Assembly (NCBI GenBank): GCA_026386995.1 | Contig: JAPLMO010000138.1 | Span: 1 to 14,025 of the forward strand | Origin: Planctomycetota bacterium | Lineage (GTDB): Bacteria > Planctomycetota > Phycisphaerae > FEN-1346 | DNA: 14,025 nt | Direction: 5' to 3' | Part shown: in pieces, positions 1-6,998 of the stretch | How the letters are laid out: every line of letters starts with the position of its first letter | How positions within the stretch are numbered: the stretch's first letter is position 1 | Translations under genes and position numbers: made by a program | The notes under the pieces: generated by a model | What the model was told of the DNA's origin: nothing | The model's input: the letters and a program-made list of their open reading frames with translations, nothing else | Databases searched by the model: none

Positions 1-358
1 GCTCATGAATCTTCTCGACAACGCCGCCAAGTACACGCCGCCCGGCACGCCGATTCAGATTCTGGCCTCCGTCGAGGGCGAGCAAGCGGTTATCGAGGTG
101 GCCGACAGCGGCCCCGGCCTGGCCCCCGGCGAGGAGACGCAAATCTTCGACAAGTTCGTGCGGGGTGCGGCAGGGGCAACCGGCGGCCGCCGCGGCGCCG
201 GCCTCGGGCTGGCCATCTGCCGCGCGATCGTCGAGATACACGGCGGCCGCATTTGGGCCGAGAACCGGCCCGGCGGCGGGGCGCGGTTCATCTTCACGGT
301 CTCCGCCGAGGGGCAGCCGCCGGCTGTTGACGCCGAAGCGGACCAGCCGCCGGAATAG
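1..358 (+). CDS. kdpD: Sensor histidine kinase KdpD, C-terminal ATPase end (partial, 5' cut by window)
   Basis: Only the catalytic ATP-binding end is present; the frame is already open at the left edge, so the ATG at position 5 is internal. The order of motifs is that of a HATPase_c domain: N-box (NLLDNAAKYTPPG), G1 box (DSGPGL), F-box (IFDKFVRG) and G2 box (GAGLGLAICRAIVEIHGGRI), then the stretch IWAENRPGGGARF. This last part is characteristic of KdpD, the membrane kinase that senses potassium limitation or turgor and phosphorylates KdpE. About 20 residues after the domain are Pro/Glu/Ala-rich and not conserved. It ends 18 bases before the preferred kdpE start, so the two are almost certainly one transcript, and kdpFABC is probably to the left. 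The family call is firm; KdpD rather than a paralogue rests on the GGRIWAENRPGGGA signature and the adjacent KdpE. Confidence 0.9.
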   Translation, partial: LMNLLDNAAKYTPPGTPIQILASVEGEQAVIEVADSGPGLAPGEETQIFDKFVRGAAGATGGRRGAGLGLAICRAIVEIHGGRIWAENRPGGGARFIFTVSAEGQPPAVDAEADQPPE

Positions 359-376
359 AAAGTCGTGAGGGCTGCC

Positions 377-1081
377 GTGAGCGAGAATCCTGGCTTGGTA
401 CTGGTGATTGAGGACGAGGTCGCCATGCGGCGGTTTCTTCGCGCGTCGCTTACGGCAGCGGGCTTCCACGTTGCCGAGGCCGAGACCGGCGACGCGGGCC
501 TTAAGGCCGCCCCCCTCCAGCCGCCCGACATTGTAATCCTCGATCTCGGCCTGCCCGACATGGATGGCCTGGAAGTCATCCGCCACCTGCGTACCTGGTC
601 GCAGGTGCCGATCGTGGTGGTCTCGGCCCGCGGCCAGGAGAAGGACAAGGTGGCAGCCCTCGACCTGGGGGCCGACGATTACCTCACTAAGCCGTTCAGT
701 GTCGGCGAGCTTCTGGCCCGCATCCGCGTGGCGATGCGCCATGCCGTACGCATTGCGGCCGGCGGTGCCGACAAAGCAACGCAGTTTTTCGTCGGAAACC
801 TGAAAGTGGACCTGGCCGCCCGCCGCATCTTCGTGGCCGAGAAGGAAGTTCACCTGACGCCGCTGGAATACCGCCTCCTGGGCATACTGGTGCACAACGC
901 CGGTAAGGTGCTCACCCACCGGTTCCTGCTGGAGTCCGTCTGGGGGCCGCCCTACATGGAGGAGATGCACTACCTGCGCGTCTACATGGCCAACCTCCGC
1001 CGCAAGCTGGAAGCCGACCCCACCCGCCCGCGCTACCTTCTGACCGAACAGGGTGTTGGCTACCGCCTGGTGGATGAGTGA
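377..1081 (+). CDS. kdpE: KdpE, OmpR/PhoB-class response regulator of potassium transport
   Basis: DNA-binding response regulator, partner of the upstream kinase. The receiver domain covers about residues 6-120 and has the acidic pair E12-D13, the phosphoacceptor D56 in the ILDLGLPDMDG motif, S83 and the invariant K105 in the TKPF motif. A winged-helix output domain fills the C-terminal half and contains HYLRVYMANLRRKLE and LLTEQGVGYRL, which match KdpE closely. The frame is open from a GTG at 365, which would add four residues. I prefer the GTG at 377 because GAGG at 367-370 lies six bases upstream and the protein then begins MSENPGLVLVIEDE, as is usual for the family. It probably activates kdpFABC when potassium is scarce. 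It ends with TGA. Confidence 0.93.
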   Translation: MSENPGLVLVIEDEVAMRRFLRASLTAAGFHVAEAETGDAGLKAAPLQPPDIVILDLGLPDMDGLEVIRHLRTWSQVPIVVVSARGQEKDKVAALDLGADDYLTKPFSVGELLARIRVAMRHAVRIAAGGADKATQFFVGNLKVDLAARRIFVAEKEVHLTPLEYRLLGILVHNAGKVLTHRFLLESVWGPPYMEEMHYLRVYMANLRRKLEADPTRPRYLLTEQGVGYRLVDE

Positions 1082-1097
1082 TCTGCGGGGAACAGGA

Positions 1098-1260
1098 CTA
1101 CACGTTCCTTGTGGCTTGATCGGGGACAACGACGGTTACAACGGTGCCTTTGCCAAGTTCGCTTACAAACAAAACACTTCCGCCCAGGCGTTCGCAGGCA
1201 TGCTTGACGATGGCCAGGCCGAGAGGATGGCAACAACCTCGTCTCGCCGTTCTCACGGGA
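1098..1260 (-). pseudogene. Decayed C-terminus of a sensor histidine kinase (G2 box remnant)
   Basis: On the minus strand, reading down from 1229 to a TAG at 1100-1098, the translation is HPLGLAIVKHACERLGGSV followed by LFVSELGKGTVVTVVVPD. This is the G2 box and final beta strands of a HATPase_c domain. Just upstream, in a different frame, 1260-1237 reads SRENGETR, matching the usual SRENGGTGLGLAIVKH lead-in, so at least one frameshift separates them. No start, no N-box and no further kinase sequence can be found to the right. I therefore read it as a gene remnant, not a working gene. It is convergent with kdpE and unrelated to it in orientation. Confidence 0.6.
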
Positions 1261-1515
1261 TCAGGGTATGGCGGGGCCTTCTTCTCTGGAAAGACAAGGC
1301 AATCTCCTTCTTCGGGCTGTTAAACAAGCACGCGTCTGCCCACTATATCTGCGTAAGGAGGGGATTTGTCGCGCGGGGTTTCTGATTTGCGGATAGTCGT
1401 TGGCCATTTGTGCGGTTATGGATCGCATCGAGGCGCCGCGCATCGTCGCCCGCGGTCCAGGCCGGCGACAACAACACCCGTGCGTCTTTCGGCCGGAAGC
1501 GCCAGCGATTACCGA
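1261..1515. other. Intergenic stretch, no supported gene
   Basis: No reading frame here looks coding. A strong Shine-Dalgarno-like TAAGGAGGGG at 1354-1363 precedes a TTG at 1366, but the frame that follows is low-complexity and Arg-rich and runs into the PadR start. It is not recorded as a gene. Confidence 0.4.
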
Positions 1516-1543
1516 TTGACAACTCGTCAGGAGCGAGTAATAT
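1516..1543 (+). promoter_or_regulatory. Sigma-70 type promoter of the PadR gene
   Basis: A perfect -35 hexamer TTGACA (1516-1521), a 16-bp spacer and a good -10 hexamer TAATAT (1538-1543). The start codon is 22 bases downstream, with GGAGGT at 1551-1556 between them, so the leader is short. It is the clearest promoter in the window. Confidence 0.75.
1522..1538. promoter_or_regulatory. Inverted repeat inside the promoter spacer, candidate operator
   Basis: ACTCG (1522-1526) and CGAGT (1534-1538) form a short inverted repeat separated by seven bases. It fills the spacer between -35 and -10, a classic place for a repressor site. Autoregulation by the adjacent PadR-type protein is inferred; the arms are only five bases, so chance is possible. 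Confidence 0.4.
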
Positions 1544-1564
1544 CAGCCGCGGAGGTAATAGACA

Positions 1565-1999
1565 ATGTCCACTAGCAGACGATCTCCGAAGGCGGACTTG
1601 GAAGAGTGCCCATGTTCGGGAGCGACGCTGGCCAGGCTGATCCAGCCCGCGATCATGTCGCTCCTGGCCGGCGGCTCGCTGCACGGCTACCGGATCGTGC
1701 AGCGGCTGGCGAAGACGCCCCTGCTGGGCGGAAGCCGCCCTGACCCGACGGGCGTTTACCGCATGCTTCGCATCATGGAGAAACGAGGGCTCGTCGTCTC
1801 CTCCTGGGACCTCTCTGACACCGGCCCGGCCAAGCGGCTGTACCGGCTGACCCCCGAAGGCCGCCGGTGCCTCGGCCGCTGGGTCGAGACGCTCACGGGG
1901 TACCACCGGGCGATTGGAAAGCTGCTGGCCCTTCTCAAGCCGGGCGGCAAATCGCCCGCGAGCGGCAGGGCGCGAAAGTGCGGATGCCGAAAGGAATGA
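1565..1999 (+). CDS. PadR-family transcriptional regulator with CPC and CGC cysteine motifs
   Basis: A 144-residue winged-helix regulator. The core LIQPAIMSLLAGGSLHGYRI, then GVYRMLRIMEKRGLV and a wing with RLYRLTPEGRR, is the PadR N-terminal domain (about residues 22-105). A short helix follows, probably for dimerisation. Unusual for PadR are two cysteine pairs: C15-P-C17 just before the DNA-binding domain and C139-G-C141 at the extreme C-terminus. Such pairs suggest binding of a soft metal or metalloid ion as the inducer; this is inference. The ATG start is fixed by GGAGGT at 1551-1556, eight bases away, below a strong promoter. It ends in TGA 66 bases before the aquaporin gene, likely in the same operon, and probably represses it. 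Confidence 0.85.
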   Translation: MSTSRRSPKADLEECPCSGATLARLIQPAIMSLLAGGSLHGYRIVQRLAKTPLLGGSRPDPTGVYRMLRIMEKRGLVVSSWDLSDTGPAKRLYRLTPEGRRCLGRWVETLTGYHRAIGKLLALLKPGGKSPASGRARKCGCRKE

Positions 2000-2065
2000 C
2001 GCAGATGCAGCGGTGATGGCACAGGTGGTATCGACCCGCTCGGATAAACTGAAGGGCGCCACTCC

Positions 2066-2923
2066 ATGTGCAAACGCGATTTTATCGGCGAAGCGGTGGG
2101 CACGTTCCTGCTCGTCCTCTTCGGCTGCGGATCGGTCGCGGTCTCCGTGCTGTTCGGTTCGCACCAGGGGCTGATGCAGGTGGCATTGGCGTGGGGCATC
2201 GGCGTGATGTTGGCCATCTACCTGACGCGGCATCTCTCCTGCGCCCACCTCAATCCGGCGGTCAGCCTGGCCATGGTGATGAGCGGGCGGATGCCCTTCC
2301 GCAAGCTGCCGGTCTATGTCGGCGCCCAGCTTGTCGGGGCCGTGCTGGCGGGCCTGGCGCTCTATGGGCTGTTTGGCCCTTCCATCGCGGCCTACGAAAA
2401 CGCCCACCAGATCGTGCGGGGCACGGCGGAATCGGTACGGACGGCCATGATGTTCGGGGAATACTATCCCAATCCGGGCGGCACGGCGGTAGTCTCCCTT
2501 CCCCTTGCCATGGGGGCGGAAGCCTTTGGCACGTTCCTGCTGGTACTGATGATCTTCGCCCTGACCGAAGGCTGCAATGTCGGACGCCCGGACAACGCGC
2601 TGGCCCCTGTCTTCATCGGACTGTCGGTGACCTCGATCATCTGCCTCATCGCGCCGCTGACGCAGGCGGGGCTGAACCCCGCGCGCGATCTTGGCCCGCG
2701 GTTGGTCGCCTGGCTCATGGGATGGGGAGACGCGGCGCTGCCCGACAACGTCGGCGGCTTCTTCCATGTGTATGTATTGGCGCCGCTGATCGGCGGCGTT
2801 CTCGCCTCGCAGTTCTTCGTTCGGGTGCTGGAACCCGCCATGAAGGAACCGGCCGATTCGTGCGACTGCGAAACAACACAAGTGAACCCCAAGAAAGTGA
2901 ACTGTCCATGCCAACAAGACTGA
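2066..2923 (+). CDS. MIP-family aquaglyceroporin with cysteine-rich C-terminal tail
   Basis: A 285-residue inner-membrane channel with six predicted membrane segments and both signature half-helices: HLNPAVS (N63-P64-A65) and GLNPARD (N204-P205-A206). The aspartate after the second NPAR (D208) is typical of the glycerol-conducting GlpF branch rather than the water-only AqpZ branch. GlpF-type pores also pass As(OH)3 and Sb(OH)3. The cytosolic tail carries C266-D-C268 and C280-P-C282, not a normal GlpF feature and similar to the CPC of the regulator upstream. The ATG follows GAAGG (2051-2055) by ten bases. Its last 16 bases overlap the CobW gene. Substrate is not provable from sequence; glycerol, arsenite and other small neutral solutes are possible. 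Confidence 0.88.
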   Translation: MCKRDFIGEAVGTFLLVLFGCGSVAVSVLFGSHQGLMQVALAWGIGVMLAIYLTRHLSCAHLNPAVSLAMVMSGRMPFRKLPVYVGAQLVGAVLAGLALYGLFGPSIAAYENAHQIVRGTAESVRTAMMFGEYYPNPGGTAVVSLPLAMGAEAFGTFLLVLMIFALTEGCNVGRPDNALAPVFIGLSVTSIICLIAPLTQAGLNPARDLGPRLVAWLMGWGDAALPDNVGGFFHVYVLAPLIGGVLASQFFVRVLEPAMKEPADSCDCETTQVNPKKVNCPCQQD

Positions 2924-3999
2924 TCCTGGTCGGCGGCTTTCTCGGCGCGGGCAAGACAACGCTGCTGTGGGAAGCCGCGCGGTGCCTGATCGGGCAGGGC
3001 CACGCCGTCGGCCTGGTCACCAACGACCAGGCCCCCGATCTCGTCGATACCGCCTTCCTGTCGCGCTCCGGGGCGGGCGTGCGCGAGGTGGCGGGGAGCT
3101 GTTTCTGCTGCAACTTCGGCGGCTTCATGGATGCCGTGCAGTCCCTGGCCAAACAGGGCGCGGATATCGTTATCGCCGAGCCGGTCGGCAGTTGCACCGA
3201 CCTCTCCGCCACGATTCTGCAACCCGTGAAGGACAAGTATCGCGAGATCGTCCTCGCTCCGCTAACCGTCCTCGCAGACCCCGAGCGAGTGCGGGAGGCG
3301 CTGCGGGAGAAAGCCCCTCTGTTGCACCCCGACGCGCTCTATATTCTCCGCCTACAGTTGGAAGAGGCCGACCATATTCTGTTGAACAAGGTCGATATGC
3401 TTGGCGAGGAAGAACGAAGCGCCATGGCCGAGGCGCTCCGCGGAACATTCCCGAATTCGGAGGTCGGCGCCATCTCCGTGCGCACGGGCGAGGGGCTGGA
3501 TGCCTGGCTCGCCGCCGTTCTCGGCGGCAACCCGGCCGGCAAGCGCGTCGTCGAGGTTGACTATGACCGCTACGCCGAGGGCGAGGCGGTTCTGGGCTGG
3601 CTCAATGCCGTGTCCGACCTCGAATCCGCCGGCGGCAAGGCCGATTGGGGGAAGTATGCCCGGAATCTTCTGGGCCGCCTGCACGAAGCGTTCAAACAAC
3701 ACAACGCCGAGATCGGGCACGTCAAGCTGGCGATCGAGTCCGGCGGCGAGGAATGCACGGCCAATCTCACGTGCCTGGGGGGAGAAGTCGCGGTGCATGG
3801 CGGCGAGTTGTTCATGGGCGACCAAGCCGCCCTTATCCTGAACGCCCGTGTGCAGATGCCACCGGAGACGCTGGAAAAGATCGTAAGGGCCGCCCTTGGC
3901 GCGTCCGGCGAGAGCGGCGTATCGGCCAGGATTCGCACGCTCCGCTGCCTCATGCCCGGAAGGCCAAATCCGACTCACCGGTATTCGCGCACGGTGTAA
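2908..3999 (+). CDS. CobW/P47K-type G3E GTPase (metal-handling)
   Basis: A 363-residue cytosolic GTPase of the CobW/P47K group. The P-loop is GGFLGAGKTT (residues 9-18), the CxCC metal-binding motif is C65-F-C67-C68, EPVGSCTD (91-98) occupies the switch/Walker B region, and NKVD (160-163) gives guanine specificity. Family members insert metals into enzymes or cofactors, or act as metallochaperones. The C-terminal part (about 180-350) is not the classic CobW_C domain but resembles P47K-like proteins found beside methyltransferases and corrinoid proteins. The ATG at 2908 lies inside the end of the aquaporin gene (16-base overlap, different frame), so translation is probably coupled. The frame is open far upstream, inside the aquaporin gene, but the residues before this ATG are not CobW-like. 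Cargo is unknown. Confidence 0.87.
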   Translation: MPTRLILVGGFLGAGKTTLLWEAARCLIGQGHAVGLVTNDQAPDLVDTAFLSRSGAGVREVAGSCFCCNFGGFMDAVQSLAKQGADIVIAEPVGSCTDLSATILQPVKDKYREIVLAPLTVLADPERVREALREKAPLLHPDALYILRLQLEEADHILLNKVDMLGEEERSAMAEALRGTFPNSEVGAISVRTGEGLDAWLAAVLGGNPAGKRVVEVDYDRYAEGEAVLGWLNAVSDLESAGGKADWGKYARNLLGRLHEAFKQHNAEIGHVKLAIESGGEECTANLTCLGGEVAVHGGELFMGDQAALILNARVQMPPETLEKIVRAALGASGESGVSARIRTLRCLMPGRPNPTHRYSRTV

Positions 4000-4069
4000 C
4001 AGAACTTGCAACCACCACGCTGCCGGCTCAGAGTTCATACCCACATCAGTGGGGCGAGCCAAGAGCACG

Positions 4070-4119
4070 ACCGCAACGGGGTCCGGCCTGCGATGCAATG
4101 GTCGGACCCCGTAGGCGGT
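4070..4119. terminator. Large hairpin between convergent genes, possible bidirectional terminator
   Basis: ACGGGGTCCG (4076-4085) pairs perfectly with CGGACCCCGT (4103-4112) around a 17-base loop. The outer arms ACCGC (4070-4074) and GCGGT (4115-4119) extend the stem past a small internal mismatch. It lies between the CobW gene and the convergent methyltransferase gene, where a two-way terminator is expected. Neither side has a clear T-tract, so intrinsic termination is not certain. Confidence 0.5.
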
Positions 4120-4187
4120 TGTCCACTCTGCGGGCACAAAGGGTGAACTGTACCCTGTCATTTTCGAGGACTGCCAGTCCCCCCTCG

Positions 4188-4991
4188 TCACTTCGCTTTG
4201 CGTGCTACGAACAGCCCCTGGATGATCTTGCCCGCGTGGGCCAGCTCTTGTGCGAACTGCATCTCGCCGCCCAGGGCGCCCATCAGGTTCATGTCGAAAT
4301 TGATGGTTCTCAGTGCATCGTAGGTAAGTTGCATGTTGAGCATATTCAGGTAGAGGTCGATGCACGGGGCGTAGCGGCCGGTGTCGGCGGCGATCTGGAC
4401 CTCGCAGCCGTTGGCCGCCAGAAGACTTGAGTAGCCGCCGATGTCCTGCATGTTCGGGAACTTCATGAACGCCAGGAACCGGTCGGCCTCGGCGGCGGTC
4501 ATGGGCTTACCTTCGACCCAGTCGGTGAAGGCGATGGTGCCGCCGGGCCTGACCAGCCGCGCGGCTTCGGCGATGAGTTTGGGCTTGTCGACGACGTAAC
4601 ACCAGGCGTCTTCGCCCCACACGAAATCAGCGCAGGCGTCGGGCAGTCCGCTGGCGGTCACGTCGGCGAGGACGAAGTTGATTTTGCCGTCCGAGCCCTC
4701 GGCCTTGCAGCGCTGGCGGCCGCGCTCTACAACGGTGGGAGTGGCGTCTACGCCGGTCATCTTCGCGACGCCGCGAAACCGCGTGAGGAACCGCATGCCG
4801 GCGCCACTGCAGCAGCAGAGGTCCACGCCTGCCATGCCGGCCGAGATCCCCGCCTTATCGGCGAGGTCCAGCGACGACTTGAAACCCCCGATGTGAATCT
4901 GCTCGCCCATGACGAGTTCCCACAGGTCTCCTTCGGGACCGCCATAGACGGCCTGCACGTCCTTTAAGCCGATACCGCTCTTGGACTTCAT
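4188..4991 (-). CDS. Class I SAM-dependent methyltransferase (UbiE/sarcosine-dimethylglycine methyltransferase-like)
   Basis: A 267-residue cytosolic methyltransferase. The Rossmann motif I is VDLCCCSGAG (about residues 56-65), where most relatives have LDLGCGTG; motif II is MTGVDATPTVV; later motifs are FVLADVTASGLPD and LVRPGGTIAFTDW. The GEDAWCYVVDK segment recalls enzymes methylating small amines such as glycine, sarcosine or dimethylglycine. The run C59-C60-C61 is unusual and fits the cysteine theme of the facing operon, so a metalloid substrate is possible, but the conserved cysteine pattern of ArsM is not evident. The frame extends 45 codons further upstream, but the ATG at 4991 has AAGGAGG seven bases before it and is clearly the start. 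It is convergent with the CobW gene. Substrate unknown. Confidence 0.82.
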   Translation of the reverse strand: MKSKSGIGLKDVQAVYGGPEGDLWELVMGEQIHIGGFKSSLDLADKAGISAGMAGVDLCCCSGAGMRFLTRFRGVAKMTGVDATPTVVERGRQRCKAEGSDGKINFVLADVTASGLPDACADFVWGEDAWCYVVDKPKLIAEAARLVRPGGTIAFTDWVEGKPMTAAEADRFLAFMKFPNMQDIGGYSSLLAANGCEVQIAADTGRYAPCIDLYLNMLNMQLTYDALRTINFDMNLMGALGGEMQFAQELAHAGKIIQGLFVARKAK

Positions 4992-5021
4992 GAGGCAACC
5001 TCCTTGCGGGCACGGGTCTTT

Positions 5022-5058
5022 GCCACTGGCCACCAGTGGCCGGACAACCGCTCCGGCC
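5022..5058 (-). promoter_or_regulatory. Two overlapping hairpins in the methyltransferase leader
   Basis: GCCACTGG (5022-5029) and CCAGTGGC (5033-5040) form an eight-base stem with a three-base loop. GGCCGGA (5038-5044) and TCCGGCC (5052-5058) form a seven-base stem that shares bases 5038-5040 with the first, so both cannot form fully at once. They lie 31-67 bases upstream of the methyltransferase start codon and after the small reading frame at 5202-5095. The arrangement resembles an attenuator; function is inferred. Confidence 0.4.
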
Positions 5059-5094
5059 CTGGGGTCGCGGTTGCCCGGGAGGGAAACACTCCAC

Positions 5095-5202
5095 TCAGCC
5101 AGGTGATGCAGCGCGGACGGTTTCAAACGGCACTTCGGCGCGCACCGCGATGCGAGCCGAATCGGACGGCGAGTAATCGGTCTCGATCATGAGGTACGTC
5201 AT
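5095..5202 (-). CDS. Small 35-residue ORF with strong ribosome binding site, possible leader peptide
   Basis: Reads MTYLMIETDYSPSDSARI and continues to VRAASPG before TGA. The ATG at 5202 is preceded by GAGGAGG with eight bases of spacing, among the best ribosome binding sites in the window. An in-frame ATG at 5223 would add MAEEELK but has only AAGGA directly against it. I recognise no family. It lies 103 bases upstream of the methyltransferase on the same strand, separated by two overlapping hairpins. It could be a leader peptide, a small protein, or the stub of a lost gene. Confidence 0.35.
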   Translation of the reverse strand: MTYLMIETDYSPSDSARIAVRAEVPFETVRAASPG

Positions 5203-5223
5203 CTTCAGTTCCTCCTCGGCCAT

Positions 5224-5780
5224 TCCTTGCGTAACCACAACGCCATAATGCCATCCGCACTCCTCGTACGCAATAGCATACCGGCATCAAAAGACATCTG
5301 GCCGCAGTGTTTAGCTTGCCGATAATTGTCTTGCGGAGGGGCTGTTCTTGTACTAGCGTACCATTGTTGCGCGAAGGGTTTTGGTCGTCTGGTGTCGAGA
5401 TCGAGGGAATGCTCGTGTACCGTTCTATGCACTTACTCTGAGTATCGATAGTCAGCCCGGCCGTGACGCGCCGGGAAGGAACCCCGAATTGGCCATTGCG
5501 CGCCATCACGGATTGTCCGTGCCCCCAGAGCCTGACGCCTGTGGACCACGATTCCCTGCCCCCAATCCTCTAGGGCGCCTCCCGCGACTCCGCCTTTCCG
5601 CCTACTTCCGCCTCCCGTTTGCTTCACAGGCCTGTGACCACACGATCCGCCATCGTCCGTGCGGCGACGGTCTCTTTCCGATGAAATCGCAGCCACCGTG
5701 TTGGTGTAAGTCGGAGAATCCGCGTCGGCATATACGTGTCTATGGACCGCGTGTCCGAAACCAATAGGAGAACTCGTATT
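5224..5780. other. Intergenic region between divergent genes, no supported gene
   Basis: This stretch should hold the promoters of the leftward methyltransferase unit and the rightward DUF3034 operon. I see no promoter good enough to record and no coding frame with recognisable content. CCGCCT occurs three times close together around 5590-5616. A perfect 14-base palindrome at 5624-5637 is listed separately. AGGAG at 5766-5770 is the ribosome binding site of the next gene. Confidence 0.4.
5624..5637. promoter_or_regulatory. Perfect 14-bp palindrome, candidate operator
   Basis: TCACAGGCCTGTGA is its own reverse complement. It lies 144 bases upstream of the DUF3034 start, in a non-coding divergent region. 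The half-site resembles CRP/FNR-type half-sites but in inverted order (TCACA outside left, TGTGA outside right). A regulator cannot be named. Confidence 0.35.
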
Positions 5781-6971
5781 ATGAAAACCGCAAATCAGCC
5801 TCTTGTGAGCAGCGCTGGCCTGGCGAGATGGGGAACCGGGCTTCTGGTGATGGTTCTGGCCCTGGGCTGGACACAGGCGGGAACCTTGGCCGGGGACTTG
5901 CCGGCCTTGGCAGGCACTCCGGCCGAGGCGCCGAACCTCTACTTGGAGCCGTCGGCTGCGGCCGATACCGCACTCGTCACTCCGACCGCCGAACTGCCGG
6001 CCGCCCCGGCCGCCGGCCAGCCGACGATGAACATCGACCCGGCCCTCGTGGCCGACCCGGCCCCCGCAGGCGCCGCAAGCGGCGACCCTGCGGCCGCTCC
6101 GGCCGCCGCCGGCGAGAAGCCGTGCGTCCCCGGGACGCACAATCCGCCGCCCCTTCCGCTGTACAACGTTGAGGGCCAGGGCGGTACGCTCTTGGTGCCG
6201 ATGGCCTACCTGATCAACTGCGAGTCGCCGGGAACTGTGATCGGCATGCCGACGGCCGGCTACACCATGGTGAGGGCCGGCACAAAGACCGTGCAGGAAG
6301 TCCACCTGTCGCAGACTTTCTACCGCCGGATCGAAATCGGCTACACGATGGGCACGCTGGACCTGGGGGACTTCCCCCGCGACGTGCGCCGGGCGACCGG
6401 CGTTGACATCGGGTTCCAGCACGTCGTGCTCCACAACTTCAACCTTCGCGGCATGGTGATCGAGGAAGGCAAGTACAACCCGGCCGTCACCGCCGGCGCC
6501 ACCTTCAAGTACAATCCCAATGTTCAGACCATCGACCGGCGCTTGGGCGGTGGTGTCACGGCTCTGGGCTTTGAACGCTCCAACAGCGTTGACTACACGC
6601 TCACCGCCACGAAAACAGTCATCGAACCCCTCTTTAAGCGGCCGCTCATACTGACCGGCGGCATCCGCTTCAGCGAGGCCGCCCAGTTGGGGTACCTGGG
6701 CTTCGGCGACACCTACCGGATGACCGGCGAAGGCAGCGTGGTGTACCTGATCACCGACTGGCTGGCGGTCGCGTACGAATATCGCCAGAAGAAGAACCCC
6801 TACGACACGCTCGGCACGCTGGTGGGCAAGGAAGGGGCCTGGCAGGCCGTCGACGTGGCCTTCCTCATCAATCCGCACCTGACGTTTGCCGTCGGCTGGC
6901 TCTGCGCCGGCAACGTGGCCAACGGCCGCGCCGACAACGGCTGGGGGTTCCAGATCAAGTACGAGTTCTAA
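5781..6971 (+). CDS. DUF3034-like outer-membrane protein
   Basis: A 396-residue exported protein. The N-terminus MKTANQPLVSS, with a hydrophobic stretch (LLVMVLALGW) and Ala-rich end, is a signal peptide. About residues 30-115 are a Pro/Ala-rich linker. The rest alternates like beta strands and ends with aromatic F (IKYEF), as outer-membrane barrels do. The end resembles DUF3034: LILTGGIRFSEAAQLGYLGF, EGSVVYLITDWLAVAYEYR, and a closing strand with DNGWGFQIKYEF. Function is unknown in the family. I chose the ATG at 5781, with AGGAG ten bases upstream and directly before the signal peptide; the frame is open from 5736. It heads a likely operon with two thioredoxin-fold proteins. Confidence 0.72.
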   Translation: MKTANQPLVSSAGLARWGTGLLVMVLALGWTQAGTLAGDLPALAGTPAEAPNLYLEPSAAADTALVTPTAELPAAPAAGQPTMNIDPALVADPAPAGAASGDPAAAPAAAGEKPCVPGTHNPPPLPLYNVEGQGGTLLVPMAYLINCESPGTVIGMPTAGYTMVRAGTKTVQEVHLSQTFYRRIEIGYTMGTLDLGDFPRDVRRATGVDIGFQHVVLHNFNLRGMVIEEGKYNPAVTAGATFKYNPNVQTIDRRLGGGVTALGFERSNSVDYTLTATKTVIEPLFKRPLILTGGIRFSEAAQLGYLGFGDTYRMTGEGSVVYLITDWLAVAYEYRQKKNPYDTLGTLVGKEGAWQAVDVAFLINPHLTFAVGWLCAGNVANGRADNGWGFQIKYEF

Positions 6972-6998
6972 TACGACGGTGCGGCTTTCAGGGTTTTG

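Noticed and set aside
1366..1575. Minus-free 69-codon plus-strand frame starting at a TTG behind TAAGGAGGGG
   Set aside because: The ribosome binding site is excellent, but the product is Arg/Thr-rich with no recognisable content, and the frame crosses the PadR promoter and start codon.
1343..2959. Very long (538-codon) minus-strand open frame
   Set aside because: It is the antisense shadow of the PadR and aquaporin genes; the product is His/Arg/Gln-rich and matches nothing, while the plus-strand genes are clear families.
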